From positions 806,001 to 870,000 of the forward strand of contig NZ_OY764211.1 of the NCBI RefSeq assembly GCF_963668165.1: a DNA stretch of 64,000 nt, read 5' to 3'. Below are positions 1 through 6,688 of this stretch, in pieces (position 1 is the stretch's first letter; each line of letters begins with the position of its first letter). The notes beneath the pieces were generated by a model. It searched no databases, was not told where the DNA came from, and was given only the letters and a program-made list of their open reading frames with translations. The stretch comes from Marispirochaeta sp. (GTDB lineage: Bacteria; Spirochaetota; Spirochaetia; JC444; Marispirochaetaceae). Both the position numbers and the translations under genes were made by a program.

Positions 1-64
1 AACCGGTGTACACCGGAAAAAGCTATGATGCGGATGCGCAGTTGTATTATTTCAATGTGTAGCG
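1..64 (+). pseudogene. RHS core fragment, 5' side of a broken orphan core
   Basis: Read from base 3, this encodes PVYTGKSYDADAQLYYFN followed by V and a stop, which matches the end of an RHS repeat-associated core (normally YYFNARWYDPELGRFI). The rest of the core resumes in another frame at base 137. The reading frame is therefore broken by the insertion at 57-136. The gene continues off the left edge of the window, so its upstream extent is unknown. A near-identical copy lies at 2439-2506. Confidence 0.75.
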
Positions 65-68
65 ATTT
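1..68 (+). repeat. direct repeat of RHS core, copy 1
   Basis: These 68 bases match 2439-2506 with two mismatches by eye. Both copies end with the same GTGTAGCGATTT bases, so the stop codon and the first bases of the structured insertion were present before the duplication. Repeated core segments in front of different C-terminal modules are the usual arrangement of orphan RHS cassettes. Confidence 0.85.
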
Positions 69-136
69 GAAAAATCGCGAACCCGAATTGCGGCAGTGTT
101 TTCGAAGAAAATCACGAGAGCAATTCGAGGACCCGG
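57..136 (+). repeat. structured insertion in the RHS core (small MITE- or REP-like sequence)
   Basis: About 80 bases sit between the RHS codons for YYFN and WYDPELG where an intact core has only a few. The insert folds into two hairpins. One is GCGATTT/AAATCGC at 62-78 with a 3-base loop. The other pairs CGAATTGC (84-91) with GCAATTCG (120-127) and has an inner TTTTC/GAAAA stem. No open reading frame lies inside. The structure is seen directly; naming it a mobile repeat is inference. Confidence 0.5.
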
Positions 137-1282
137 TGGTATGACCCGGAGCTGGGGCGGTTTATATCGGAGGACCCGATTCAGGACGGAGTAAACTGGT
201 ATGTGTATGTGAGTAATAATCCGTTGAAGTTTGTTGATCCGACGGGGTTGGATTATATTTATTTAAATGACAATAATGGAGCAAATTGGCAAGGACATGC
301 TGCGGTGATTGTTGGAAACGATGATATCGGCTATACATATTATTCGAAGGATGGAAAACACCCAGAAGATCCGACTAGTAGAACAGCAAGAGGGAACCAC
401 AGAGTAGTAATTAAGAGAGGTGAATTAGGAGATTTTCTTAAGTCAGAAGAAATTGCTGGTCGTTATGAAAAGATTATTCGTATAGAAACAACACAAGATC
501 AGGATGAAGCCATGAAAAAAATTGCAGAAGAAGACTGGGATACCGAATATGACTTTTCTACGAATAATTGTGGAGACTTAGCAAAAAATGTTGGTATTGC
601 CGGTGGTCTATTAAACAAGTGGGACGGTACTGTATATGGTGTTACTCGTCCCAATACACTTAAGAAAAGGGTTCAAGAGGCAGCGTTTATTTCTTCCCTA
701 AAACACACGCTCCGAAGATTCTGGGACAAAGTAACTGGGCATCAGGATTCGCTTCCGGATACCAGCAATAATGATAATCCGCAACCATCGAAAGAGTCTG
801 ATTCTGACGATAGAAAAACCAACGACAGTGATAAGAAACAAAAGGATACTTCAAACAAATCACAGGAATCAGAAAGCGGATCAATCATTTGTACGGAATT
901 ATACCGGCAAGGTTTAATGGCAGAAGAGATTTACCGGGCCGATGAATTATTCGGCAGAATGGTAGAAACGAACTTTCCATTAGTAAAAGAAGGTTATCTG
1001 ATAATCGCCCGACCGATTGTTAATGCAATGAGAAAATCTGCATCCTTTACTGTAATGGTAAACAAGTTTGCCAAACCATGGTCCAGGCAGATGGCATATA
1101 TGATAGGTGCTTCGGATGAGCAGAATCTTGCAGGAGCTGTTATTATGATTCTTGGTGTACCTCTTTGCTTCGTAATTGGGTTTCTGTATAAGTATGCAAT
1201 TCTGCTGGAAATTATGATACTCATATTCTTATTCAGGAGAACTGCAAAAGGAATAGTATGGAATCTACATGGAATAAAATAA
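137..1282 (+). pseudogene. RHS core end fused to a polymorphic toxin-like C-terminal domain, cut off from its upstream core
   Basis: The frame opens with WYDPELGRFISEDPIQDG and reaches the conserved NPLKFVDPTGLDY, the standard end of an RHS core, after which a variable effector domain begins. That domain has GHAAVIVGND near its start and TNNCGDLAKN about 100 residues later. This His-then-Cys order is that of circularly permuted NlpC/P60-papain-like enzymes (LRAT- and YiiX-like), so a peptidase, amidase or acyltransferase toxin is plausible but not shown. A low-complexity Asp/Lys/Ser linker follows. The last 70 residues contain a strongly hydrophobic segment (about residues 305-345 counted from the GTG at 203). 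The upstream core is in a different frame, so the full RHS protein cannot be made as sequenced. The end overlaps the next gene by 25 bases. Confidence 0.6.
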
Positions 1283-2220
1283 TACTTGTGTGTTTAACTA
1301 TAGCAGGTACAGGAATGAATAGCCTATTCGCCATGGGAAAGCAGCCCGGGCAATTTGATCTTGATACTACTGATTATGCAATGCTGACTTCGTATGATTC
1401 GTGTAGTGTAGTATATCATGGACGGAATTATATTTTTGAAGAGAAAGGAATATGCGATACTGTTGTCGGCAAGCTATTTATCTTTCTCAATGATGAAGAG
1501 TTTATAGTTTATCAACGGCCTGCAATATCGTTGATAGATTTCCGTCGCGGAGAAGTGGTCAAGAAGTATGAGATAGGGGATATTGATTTTATAGCCCGTA
1601 CAGAAAAAGAAAATGAGATCATTCTTTTACATGAACGAAAATTCATCAGGTTTAATATTGATACCGGGGAAACCTTAAGGGAGTTCTCTTTTTCTCCGGA
1701 GGAATATACTGCTGAAGGGAATCCGACATATCCGGTTTATTATTTTGAACCCTATGAGATATCCTTAGCTCCCGATCGTAACTCGTTTTTCTTTTCAGGG
1801 TATCATAGAGGCAACAATAGAAGGAAAAGAATCTACGAATATTCATTAAATGATCATAGTATACGTTTTGTTGTGGATGGAGACTCCCCACAATATATTG
1901 AGTCCCAAGGACTACTATATTTTATAAATACACAGAATAATCAAATTAACTCTTTGGATCTGCTTTCAAATGCAGTTGCCTCTGTTGTTAAAGTAAATCT
2001 GAGAAGTATTCCAATTACAGATTTTAAGTACCTGGATGGAAAACTGTTTTTCAGTCACTTATCGGAAGAGCGATCCTTTAAAGGTGTTCGTAGGCCTATC
2101 TATAAAGTATATTTTAATGGGGAATTGTACGATATTGAGACCGCTGGAAAGTTATACAAATCGCCTTTTGACGTAATTCATATCGATCCTGATAAGAAAG
2201 CTGAACGAAATAGAGAATAA
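1258..2220 (+). CDS. secreted beta-propeller-like protein, positional candidate for RHS immunity
   Basis: A 320-residue protein with an N-terminal hydrophobic stretch of about 20 residues that looks like a signal peptide ending near SLFAMG. The rest is rich in short beta-strand-like segments (repeated YIFEEK, FIVYQRP, EIILLHERKFI, LYFINTQNNQI patterns) like the blades of a WD40/PQQ-type propeller. It overlaps the toxin-like frame by 25 bases, so the two are probably translationally coupled. It lies between an RHS C-terminus and the next orphan core fragment, which is where cognate immunity genes usually sit. Function as an immunity protein is inferred from position only; no family is recognised with confidence. 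Confidence 0.6.
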   Translation: MESTWNKIILVCLTIAGTGMNSLFAMGKQPGQFDLDTTDYAMLTSYDSCSVVYHGRNYIFEEKGICDTVVGKLFIFLNDEEFIVYQRPAISLIDFRRGEVVKKYEIGDIDFIARTEKENEIILLHERKFIRFNIDTGETLREFSFSPEEYTAEGNPTYPVYYFEPYEISLAPDRNSFFFSGYHRGNNRRKRIYEYSLNDHSIRFVVDGDSPQYIESQGLLYFINTQNNQINSLDLLSNAVASVVKVNLRSIPITDFKYLDGKLFFSHLSEERSFKGVRRPIYKVYFNGELYDIETAGKLYKSPFDVIHIDPDKKAERNRE

Positions 2221-2374
2221 GAATGCATGGATACGGATTAACCGTGCTGAGCCGTACCGTTTTCTTGAAGAATGGCGGTGGCAGTTTCAATGATTTGTTC
2301 GGAGCATAAAAGTGAACCACTGATGATATAGGGTAAAACAAAGAAGCATCCACGGACGCAAGCGGAGTGGAGGT

Positions 2375-2500
2375 ATGGACTGTGCAAACTACAGTGCCTT
2401 TGGGGAAGTTCTGGCAACCACCGGCAGCCTTGACCAGGAACCAGTGTACACCGGAAAAAGCTATGATGCGGATGCGCAGTTGTATTACTTCAATGTGTAG
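2375..2500 (+). pseudogene. second orphan RHS core fragment
   Basis: The 41-codon frame encodes NYSAFGEVLATTGSLDQEPV and then YTGKSYDADAQLYYFN before the same premature stop seen at the left edge. It is an RHS core segment without a downstream C-terminal module. The core continuation and any toxin were replaced by the IS3-type sequence starting near 2510. Bases 2221-2374, between the preceding gene and this fragment, hold no gene that I can support; 2265-2325 weakly resembles IS21-type terminal repeats. Confidence 0.75.
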
Positions 2501-2506
2501 CGATTT
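2439..2506 (+). repeat. direct repeat of RHS core, copy 2
   Basis: Second copy of the repeat at 1-68, with two substitutions. Similarity stops right after the bases GCGATTT, where the first copy continues into its hairpin insertion and this copy runs into IS-related sequence. Confidence 0.85.
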
Positions 2507-2595
2507 ATAATGAGCCCAGGAAACAAGACAGCTTCTGGGGGTGCCTTTAAGGTGTAACTCTCGCCTTAAAGGGAGCAGATAGGTATAGTAGTACC

Positions 2596-2901
2596 ATGAG
2601 GAAGAGCTACAACACCGCATTCAAATCGAAAGTGGCACTTGAGGCTATCAAGGAGCAGGAGACCATACAGCAGATTGCACTTAAATACGATGTGCATCCG
2701 AACCAGGTATCGCAGTGGAAAAAGCAGCTGCCGGACAATCTTCCTGCGACTTTCGAGCGTCCTAATAAGAAGCGAGAAGAGGAGCGCAGGCTTGAGCAGG
2801 AGCGCGACCAACTGCTGCGAACTGTTGGAGAACTGACAGTTGTGAACGAATTTCTCAAAAAAAACACCGCGAGTATTACGGGAAAGATCCGGAATGATTG
2901 A
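2596..2901 (+). CDS. IS3-family transposase OrfA (InsE/IS150-type)
   Basis: A 101-residue protein beginning MRKSYNTAFKSKVALEAI, typical of IS3-family OrfA. It has an N-terminal helix-turn-helix (residues about 8-45, with QIALKYDVHPNQVSQWKKQ) followed by a leucine-zipper-like helix containing ERRLEQERDQLLRTVGEL and ending near VVNEFLKK. OrfA binds the IS ends and is normally joined to the OrfB catalytic domain by programmed -1 frameshifting. Here the overlap with orfB is retained, but orfB is cut after 33 codons, so the element cannot transpose on its own. No flanking inverted repeats or target duplication were identified. Confidence 0.85.
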   Translation: MRKSYNTAFKSKVALEAIKEQETIQQIALKYDVHPNQVSQWKKQLPDNLPATFERPNKKREEERRLEQERDQLLRTVGELTVVNEFLKKNTASITGKIRND

Positions 2902-2995
2902 TCCGAACCATCCCGAGCTGAGCATAGCGCAGCAGTGTCGTACTCTTGAGGTCACTCGGAGCTCCTACTACCGCAAAGGTGGACATTCCGGTTAA
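2894..2995 (+). pseudogene. truncated IS3-family OrfB
   Basis: Starts at an ATG overlapping the end of orfA in the -1 frame and encodes DPNHPELSIAQQCRTLEV then TRSSYYRK, the normal opening of an IS3 OrfB. It then runs into IS21-like terminal sequence (TGGACATTCCGG) and stops. The integrase catalytic core with its DDE residues is missing. Confidence 0.8.
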
Positions 2996-3136
2996 AACTG
3001 CCACTGATTCCGGTTGAATCCTGCCACCCTGTGATCCTCAATCAACCTGCTGAAATAGTAACCTGAGGTGGCAGGTTTGAACCGGAATGCCCGGCAGATT
3101 AAATCCGGAATCGATGGCAGGTTTGCTCCGGATTTT
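2979..3136. mobile_element. paired IS21-like termini with no transposase between them
   Basis: The left block (2979-3028) contains TGGACATTCCGGTT, then CCACTGATTCCGGTT, then CCTGCCACC. After 38 unrelated bases the right block (3067-3136) carries GGTGGCAGG, TTGAACCGGAATG, AATCCGGAATC and GGCAGGTTTGCTCCGGA, i.e. the same motifs inverted and repeated. Multiple short terminal repeats of this type are the transposase-binding ends of IS21-family elements. No istA or istB lies between them, so this is either a deletion derivative or a MITE-like unit. It interrupts orfB of the neighbouring IS3-type element. Confidence 0.5.
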
Positions 3137-3313
3137 CCAATTTTTCCTGATGTTCAGAAGATTTCTATTATAACACCCCCAGAAACGGCCCACAGATTTG
3201 TACCAACCAGGTACAGCGTGTTGATCCTCTCCATACTCAGATACTTTACGTTCTTTTGCGATGTATTTCGCCAGATAATGAGGTAATCCTTTTTTATTCC
3301 TTACCGAGTCCAT
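3137..3313 (-). pseudogene. fragment of a rolling-circle-type replication protein
   Basis: The minus-strand frame from 3313 encodes LPHYLAKYIAKERK and, 20 residues later, GWYKSVGRFWG. A YLxKYIxKE motif followed by a GRFWG motif is typical of rolling-circle Rep and phage replication initiators. The reading frame runs on into the IS21-like terminus, which supplies foreign C-terminal residues, and its N-terminal part has been lost to the recombinase junction at 3294-3313. This is a scar of a former plasmid or small phage. Assignment rests on two short motifs. Confidence 0.4.
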
Positions 3314-4031
3314 GGAATATAAAGTCCTCTTCTGCCGGACACAGGGTTTCTTCCTTCCAGGTTTTTAGCAGTCTAAGGGTAACCCCTGGTACAATTACCC
3401 CCCGTTGTTCTCTGCTCTTGGTCGTACCTATCGAGTTGTCATTCTTCACAGCTTGTTTAATCAGCACGGCTCTTTCATTCAAAAGTATGTGTTTCCATTG
3501 TAACGCGATAGTTTCACCTACCCGCATACCACTAGTCACCATAAGCGTAAACAGTGTTGCGGCGTACCGTTCTCCCCATACACTGATCAGCTTTTCTTCA
3601 TTCCTCGGGAACAGTATTGCTAACTCTTTACTATCAAAAGCGTCCCTGTTTCTGTAGTTATTAGCCAAGGGTTCGACTTCCCCTAAAGGGTTGTAGCGGA
3701 TAAGCCCTTCCCGCTTCGCCTCTTTCAGAATGATGTTGAGGCTGTAGGTGATCCCATTCTTTGTCCCATTTGCCAGTGAGAGCCCTATAAGCCACTTTTC
3801 ATACTCAACTGGACCCCCCCCCCCCCCCCCCCCCCCCCCCCGATGGAGTTTACGTAAACTCCACTCAGGAAAGATATACCGCTCCAGATGCGATCTTCTG
3901 GACTGCGCCCATTTCTCGGATATCTGTTTGCCTTTAGCTTTTTGTCTTTCTATCCAGCCGCATTTTTCCCAGATGTAGAAATCCCTGGCGTATTCCTGCA
4001 AAACCTTGTTAGTCTGCAGACCTTCTGACAT
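3294..4031 (-). pseudogene. tyrosine recombinase, truncated and carrying a poly-G insert
   Basis: The 245-residue frame has a SAM-like core-binding domain (around VEYEKWLIGLSLANGTKNG) and the first part of the catalytic domain (VTSGMRVGETIALQW, holding the first catalytic Arg in the SGMRxGE box). It stops at FIFHGLGKE, before the expected HxLRH and the catalytic Tyr, because it is joined to a Rep-like fragment. A homopolymer of 28 G on the coding strand inserts nine Gly after KLHR, inside the N-terminal domain. In-frame sequence (KNIRDARAYINKV) continues upstream of the first ATG towards 4095, so the 5' end is also damaged. Originally a phage or plasmid integrase; inactive as sequenced. Confidence 0.75.
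3814..3841. repeat. homopolymer of 28 C
   Basis: An uninterrupted run of 28 C on the plus strand lies inside the recombinase fragment. Loss or gain of one base would shift its frame. Poly-G tracts drive phase variation in some spirochaetes, but a run this long in a dead recombinase may equally be an assembly or sequencing artefact. An 18-bp perfect palindrome (GGAGTTTACGTAAACTCC) lies three bases away at 3845-3862. Confidence 0.9.
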
Positions 4032-4216
4032 AACCTTGTTTATATAGGCCCTGGCATCTCTTATGTTCTTACACTTGGTTGTATGAAAAGTTTTTTCATA
4101 GGGTCGTTTCCATTAATAGTAGCCATTTTTCTTTTATTTAGATGGTATCGACCATCTTCTACTTCACTCATAGGTGAGATTCTACAGTCTGTTTCACAAT
4201 CCTGTCAAATGAGCAG

Positions 4217-4247
4217 AAAAAAAGCACCAAACCGGGCAGTTTGATGC
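4217..4247 (-). terminator. intrinsic terminator after tRNA-Val
   Basis: On the minus strand GCATCAAAC pairs with GTTTGGTGC around a 6-base loop and is followed directly by seven T. It is the first strong terminator downstream of tRNA-Val and could end the whole cheA-cheY-tRNA transcript. Confidence 0.75.
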
Positions 4248-4278
4248 TTTAAGTCTTTGCCTTGTAGGCATTTACCTT

Positions 4279-4352
4279 TGGGCGACAATGGATTCGAACC
4301 ATCGACCCCTTGCGTGTCGAGCAAGTGCTCTAACCAACTGAGCTAGCCGCCC
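4279..4352 (-). tRNA. tRNA-Val (anticodon GAC)
   Basis: A 74-base cloverleaf: acceptor GGGCGGC pairs with GTCGCCC, the anticodon stem CTTGC/GCAAG encloses a loop TCGACAC whose centre is GAC, and the T arm carries TTCGAAT. Anticodon GAC reads GUC and GUU valine codons. The 3' CCA is not encoded. The gene begins 26 bases after the cheY stop codon on the same strand and may be co-transcribed with it. Confidence 0.9.
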
Positions 4353-4378
4353 GAAATTACAGGGGTACTTGTATCATA

Positions 4379-4813
4379 TTATTTCAGGCTCATCAATACC
4401 CTTTCGAGAACTTTCTTGCGATCCAGGGGTTTGACGATATAATTCTTGGCACCAAGCAGCAATGATTTTTTAACAAGGTCCTGCTTTCCAAGAGCACTTA
4501 TCATGATAATACGTGCCTCTTTATCGAATTCAATGATTTTTTCAAGACTGGTTACACCATCCATCTTGGGCATGGTTATATCCATGGTAACAAGATCTAC
4601 ATTCGGGTAGAGCTCTTTATATTTCTCGAGACCTTCCTGCCCGTCCTTTGCTGTTCCGACTACATCGAAACCTTCGGAGGTAAGGATCTGGCTTATCTGT
4701 TTAGTAACGAACATGGAATCATCTACAACTAAAACCCGGTAGGCGTTACCTTCAGGATTCAGGCCTTCGGCTTTCCGTTCATTTATATTTGGGAAGTCCA
4801 TTTTGGTTTTCAT
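4379..4813 (-). CDS. cheY: chemotaxis response regulator CheY
   Basis: A single receiver domain of 144 residues with a 25-residue N-terminal extension. The acidic pair is D31-D32, the phosphoacceptor D78 lies in LVTMDITMPKMDG, S106 is in MISALGK and K128 in YIVKPLD, so all conserved switch residues are present. CheY-P carries the signal from CheA to the flagellar motor switch. It is the last gene of the cheA, cheW-cheR-like, cheX, cheY operon, 15 bases after cheX, with a strong GGAGGGGAA ribosome site. Gene order matches the classical spirochaete che operon. Confidence 0.95.
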   Translation of the reverse strand: MKTKMDFPNINERKAEGLNPEGNAYRVLVVDDSMFVTKQISQILTSEGFDVVGTAKDGQEGLEKYKELYPNVDLVTMDITMPKMDGVTSLEKIIEFDKEARIIMISALGKQDLVKKSLLLGAKNYIVKPLDRKKVLERVLMSLK

Positions 4814-4828
4814 TGTATTCCCCTCCTT

Positions 4829-5293
4829 TTACGCCCGTTCACGGACGGCAACATTGATTTCAATTTTCCCCTGTTCCAGGTTAATCGGGACAATCAAAGC
4901 CTCTACCTCTGTATCGGTAACTTCCATATTGTCACCAGTAAAGATCGCAGGAGGTGTCAGATCGAACTTGAACCCAAGATCATGCAATTTTGTTACGGCT
5001 TGGGCAGTTATCATATTCGCAAGTTCGGTAATAGTAGCTTTTCCAAGATCATCCAATTCGCTTAACTCTTCGCCGTTCATCGCAGAAGCGATTGCAATGG
5101 CAGTAGGCCTGCTCATGTCAAAAAGGACCCGTCCCTCTACATCTCCGGCAAGTCCTACAATTGCGGCAACACCAAGCACCGGCTGAGACGCAGACTTCAG
5201 ATATAGGTCGCCTCTGGTTATTTCCGCGTTTAATACCTCACGAAGAATATTGAATGCAGATTCAACAAAGGGATTGATATATTCAACTCTCAT
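4829..5293 (-). CDS. cheX: CheY-P phosphatase CheX
   Basis: A 155-residue CheX-family protein (MRVEYINPFVESAFNIL...). CheX dephosphorylates CheY-P and takes the place of CheZ in spirochaetes and Thermotoga. The catalytic Glu-x2-Asn motif is visible as ITELANMITAQ. I start it at the ATG at 5293, which is preceded by AAGGAGAG; an ATG 45 bases further upstream has no ribosome site and would add residues absent from the family. It lies between the cheW-cheR-like gene and cheY. Confidence 0.93.
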   Translation of the reverse strand: MRVEYINPFVESAFNILREVLNAEITRGDLYLKSASQPVLGVAAIVGLAGDVEGRVLFDMSRPTAIAIASAMNGEELSELDDLGKATITELANMITAQAVTKLHDLGFKFDLTPPAIFTGDNMEVTDTEVEALIVPINLEQGKIEINVAVRERA

Positions 5294-5340
5294 ACATACT
5301 CTCCTTGGCCGCACAGCTGTTGTCAAAGCCCGGCACAATA

Positions 5341-6672
5341 TTATCCATTTTTCTTTCTGTACGCAACTAGTCCTGAAGCTTCAACAAGCTCCCAGTCAGG
5401 ATCATCGATCCGCTCATTCGCTCCGAGGAACAGTAGTCCTCCGGGTTTCAATTTATCTGAGAATTCATTCATTAAGCGGTTTTGGTCATTTTTTGACATA
5501 AAAGAAATTAAATCCCTGGCCAAAATCAGGTCGACTTCCGGAAACGGGTTGGAATGAAGAACATCGTGATACTCAAATAGAATCTGTTTTTTTATCTCAT
5601 CACTGAACTGCTTTCCGTTCTTTGTCTGCTGCATGAAGCTGTCAAGATATTCCGGAATCTCATTATCACTGAAAACAAGATTGGGCGCTGTGGAAATGCT
5701 CAACAGGTCGCTGTCATTCGCCCAGATTTTTATTACCGCTGCCGGGTTTCGTGCTTTCAGGGCAGCTGCCAGGGAGTATGTCTCGTAACCTTTTCCGCAG
5801 CCGGGGTTCCAGGCGGTCAAATTGCCCTTGCGATTTTCCGGGAGCAGGGCCACCAGAGCATCGGCATAATCTTTGTTCCATAAACGACCAGTATAGGGAG
5901 AAAAGAAATCCTCAAGAAATCCTTTAGCATCCTCCGGAGATTTCAACTGGGCCTTTTCGTCGCTGCCCCCGTGCCGGGACTTCCATTCTGCATAGCGTTC
6001 CCGAACCCATTCACGGTTTACCGAGCTAACAGTGAATCTGCTAAAAGTTTTCAAGGTATCCTGTAGAAAATCCAGTCCGAGGTCAGCACCCTCCGACAGC
6101 GCAGAAGAGACAGGCTGCGTGCTTTCGTCAGGATCTGAAGCCATCGGTATTCCCATGACCTCGACCCGGCTTTCATCATCGTCCTCTTCTGCATCACCAA
6201 GAATTTTCTCTACATCCAGAATGATATAGAGTTTCTTTTCGTTCTCAACGATTCCCTTAATGAATTTGATGTTAATGTCACCGAACAGGGGATGCGGCGG
6301 CTGTATTGAGGATGAGGTAATGCCCACAACCTTATCGATATTGTCTACAATAACCCCGATAAAATAGTTTTCCAGCCTCAGGATAATCATATCCTCCATG
6401 AGGCCATCGGCTTTGCTCGATGCAGGCAGGTGAAACATAACACGCAGATCAATAATTGAGATTATATCTCCACGGAGGTTGTACACTCCCCTGACATAGG
6501 GCGCGGTATTGGGTACGTAGGTAAAACGATCTGCCTTTGAGATCTCTTTTACCTTCATAATATCGATACCGTACTCTTTACCCGCTAAAGAAAAGGTAAC
6601 CATCTTAAAATCGATCTGTTCTGCCGCTGCCCTTTTTTCCGTTCCTTTCTGCTGTTCCTGTAAGGTTTCCAT
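5341..6672 (-). CDS. cheW: CheW fused to a CheR-like methyltransferase domain
   Basis: The N-terminal part (about residues 20-165) is a CheW coupling domain (MVTFSLAGKEYGIDIMKVKE, VRGVYNLRGDIISIIDLR). An acidic linker follows, then a domain resembling the CheR SAM methyltransferase: WNPGCGKGYETYSLA in the SAM-binding position, IWANDSD, and LILARDLISFMSKNDQNRL leading to LKPGGLLFLGANE. Such CheW-CheR-like fusions are known from spirochaete F2-type chemotaxis arrays, where the CheR-like part is thought to be structural. The SAM motif departs from the usual CheR STGEE box, so methyltransferase activity is doubtful. I start it at the ATG at 6672, preceded by GGGGA; a longer frame from 6750 would overlap cheA by 62 bases. 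Confidence 0.9.
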   Translation of the reverse strand: METLQEQQKGTEKRAAAEQIDFKMVTFSLAGKEYGIDIMKVKEISKADRFTYVPNTAPYVRGVYNLRGDIISIIDLRVMFHLPASSKADGLMEDMIILRLENYFIGVIVDNIDKVVGITSSSIQPPHPLFGDINIKFIKGIVENEKKLYIILDVEKILGDAEEDDDESRVEVMGIPMASDPDESTQPVSSALSEGADLGLDFLQDTLKTFSRFTVSSVNREWVRERYAEWKSRHGGSDEKAQLKSPEDAKGFLEDFFSPYTGRLWNKDYADALVALLPENRKGNLTAWNPGCGKGYETYSLAAALKARNPAAVIKIWANDSDLLSISTAPNLVFSDNEIPEYLDSFMQQTKNGKQFSDEIKKQILFEYHDVLHSNPFPEVDLILARDLISFMSKNDQNRLMNEFSDKLKPGGLLFLGANERIDDPDWELVEASGLVAYRKKNG

Positions 6673-6688
6673 TGTATCCCCAATATTA

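Noticed and set aside
2265..2325. Further IS21-type terminus before the second RHS fragment
   Set aside because: Contains GGTGGCAG and GTGAACC-like motifs, but the spacing and inverted partner are missing; too weak to list as an element.
3748..3978. Pro-rich small frame across the poly-C tract on the plus strand
   Set aside because: Produced by reading the homopolymer as Pro codons opposite the recombinase fragment; no independent support.
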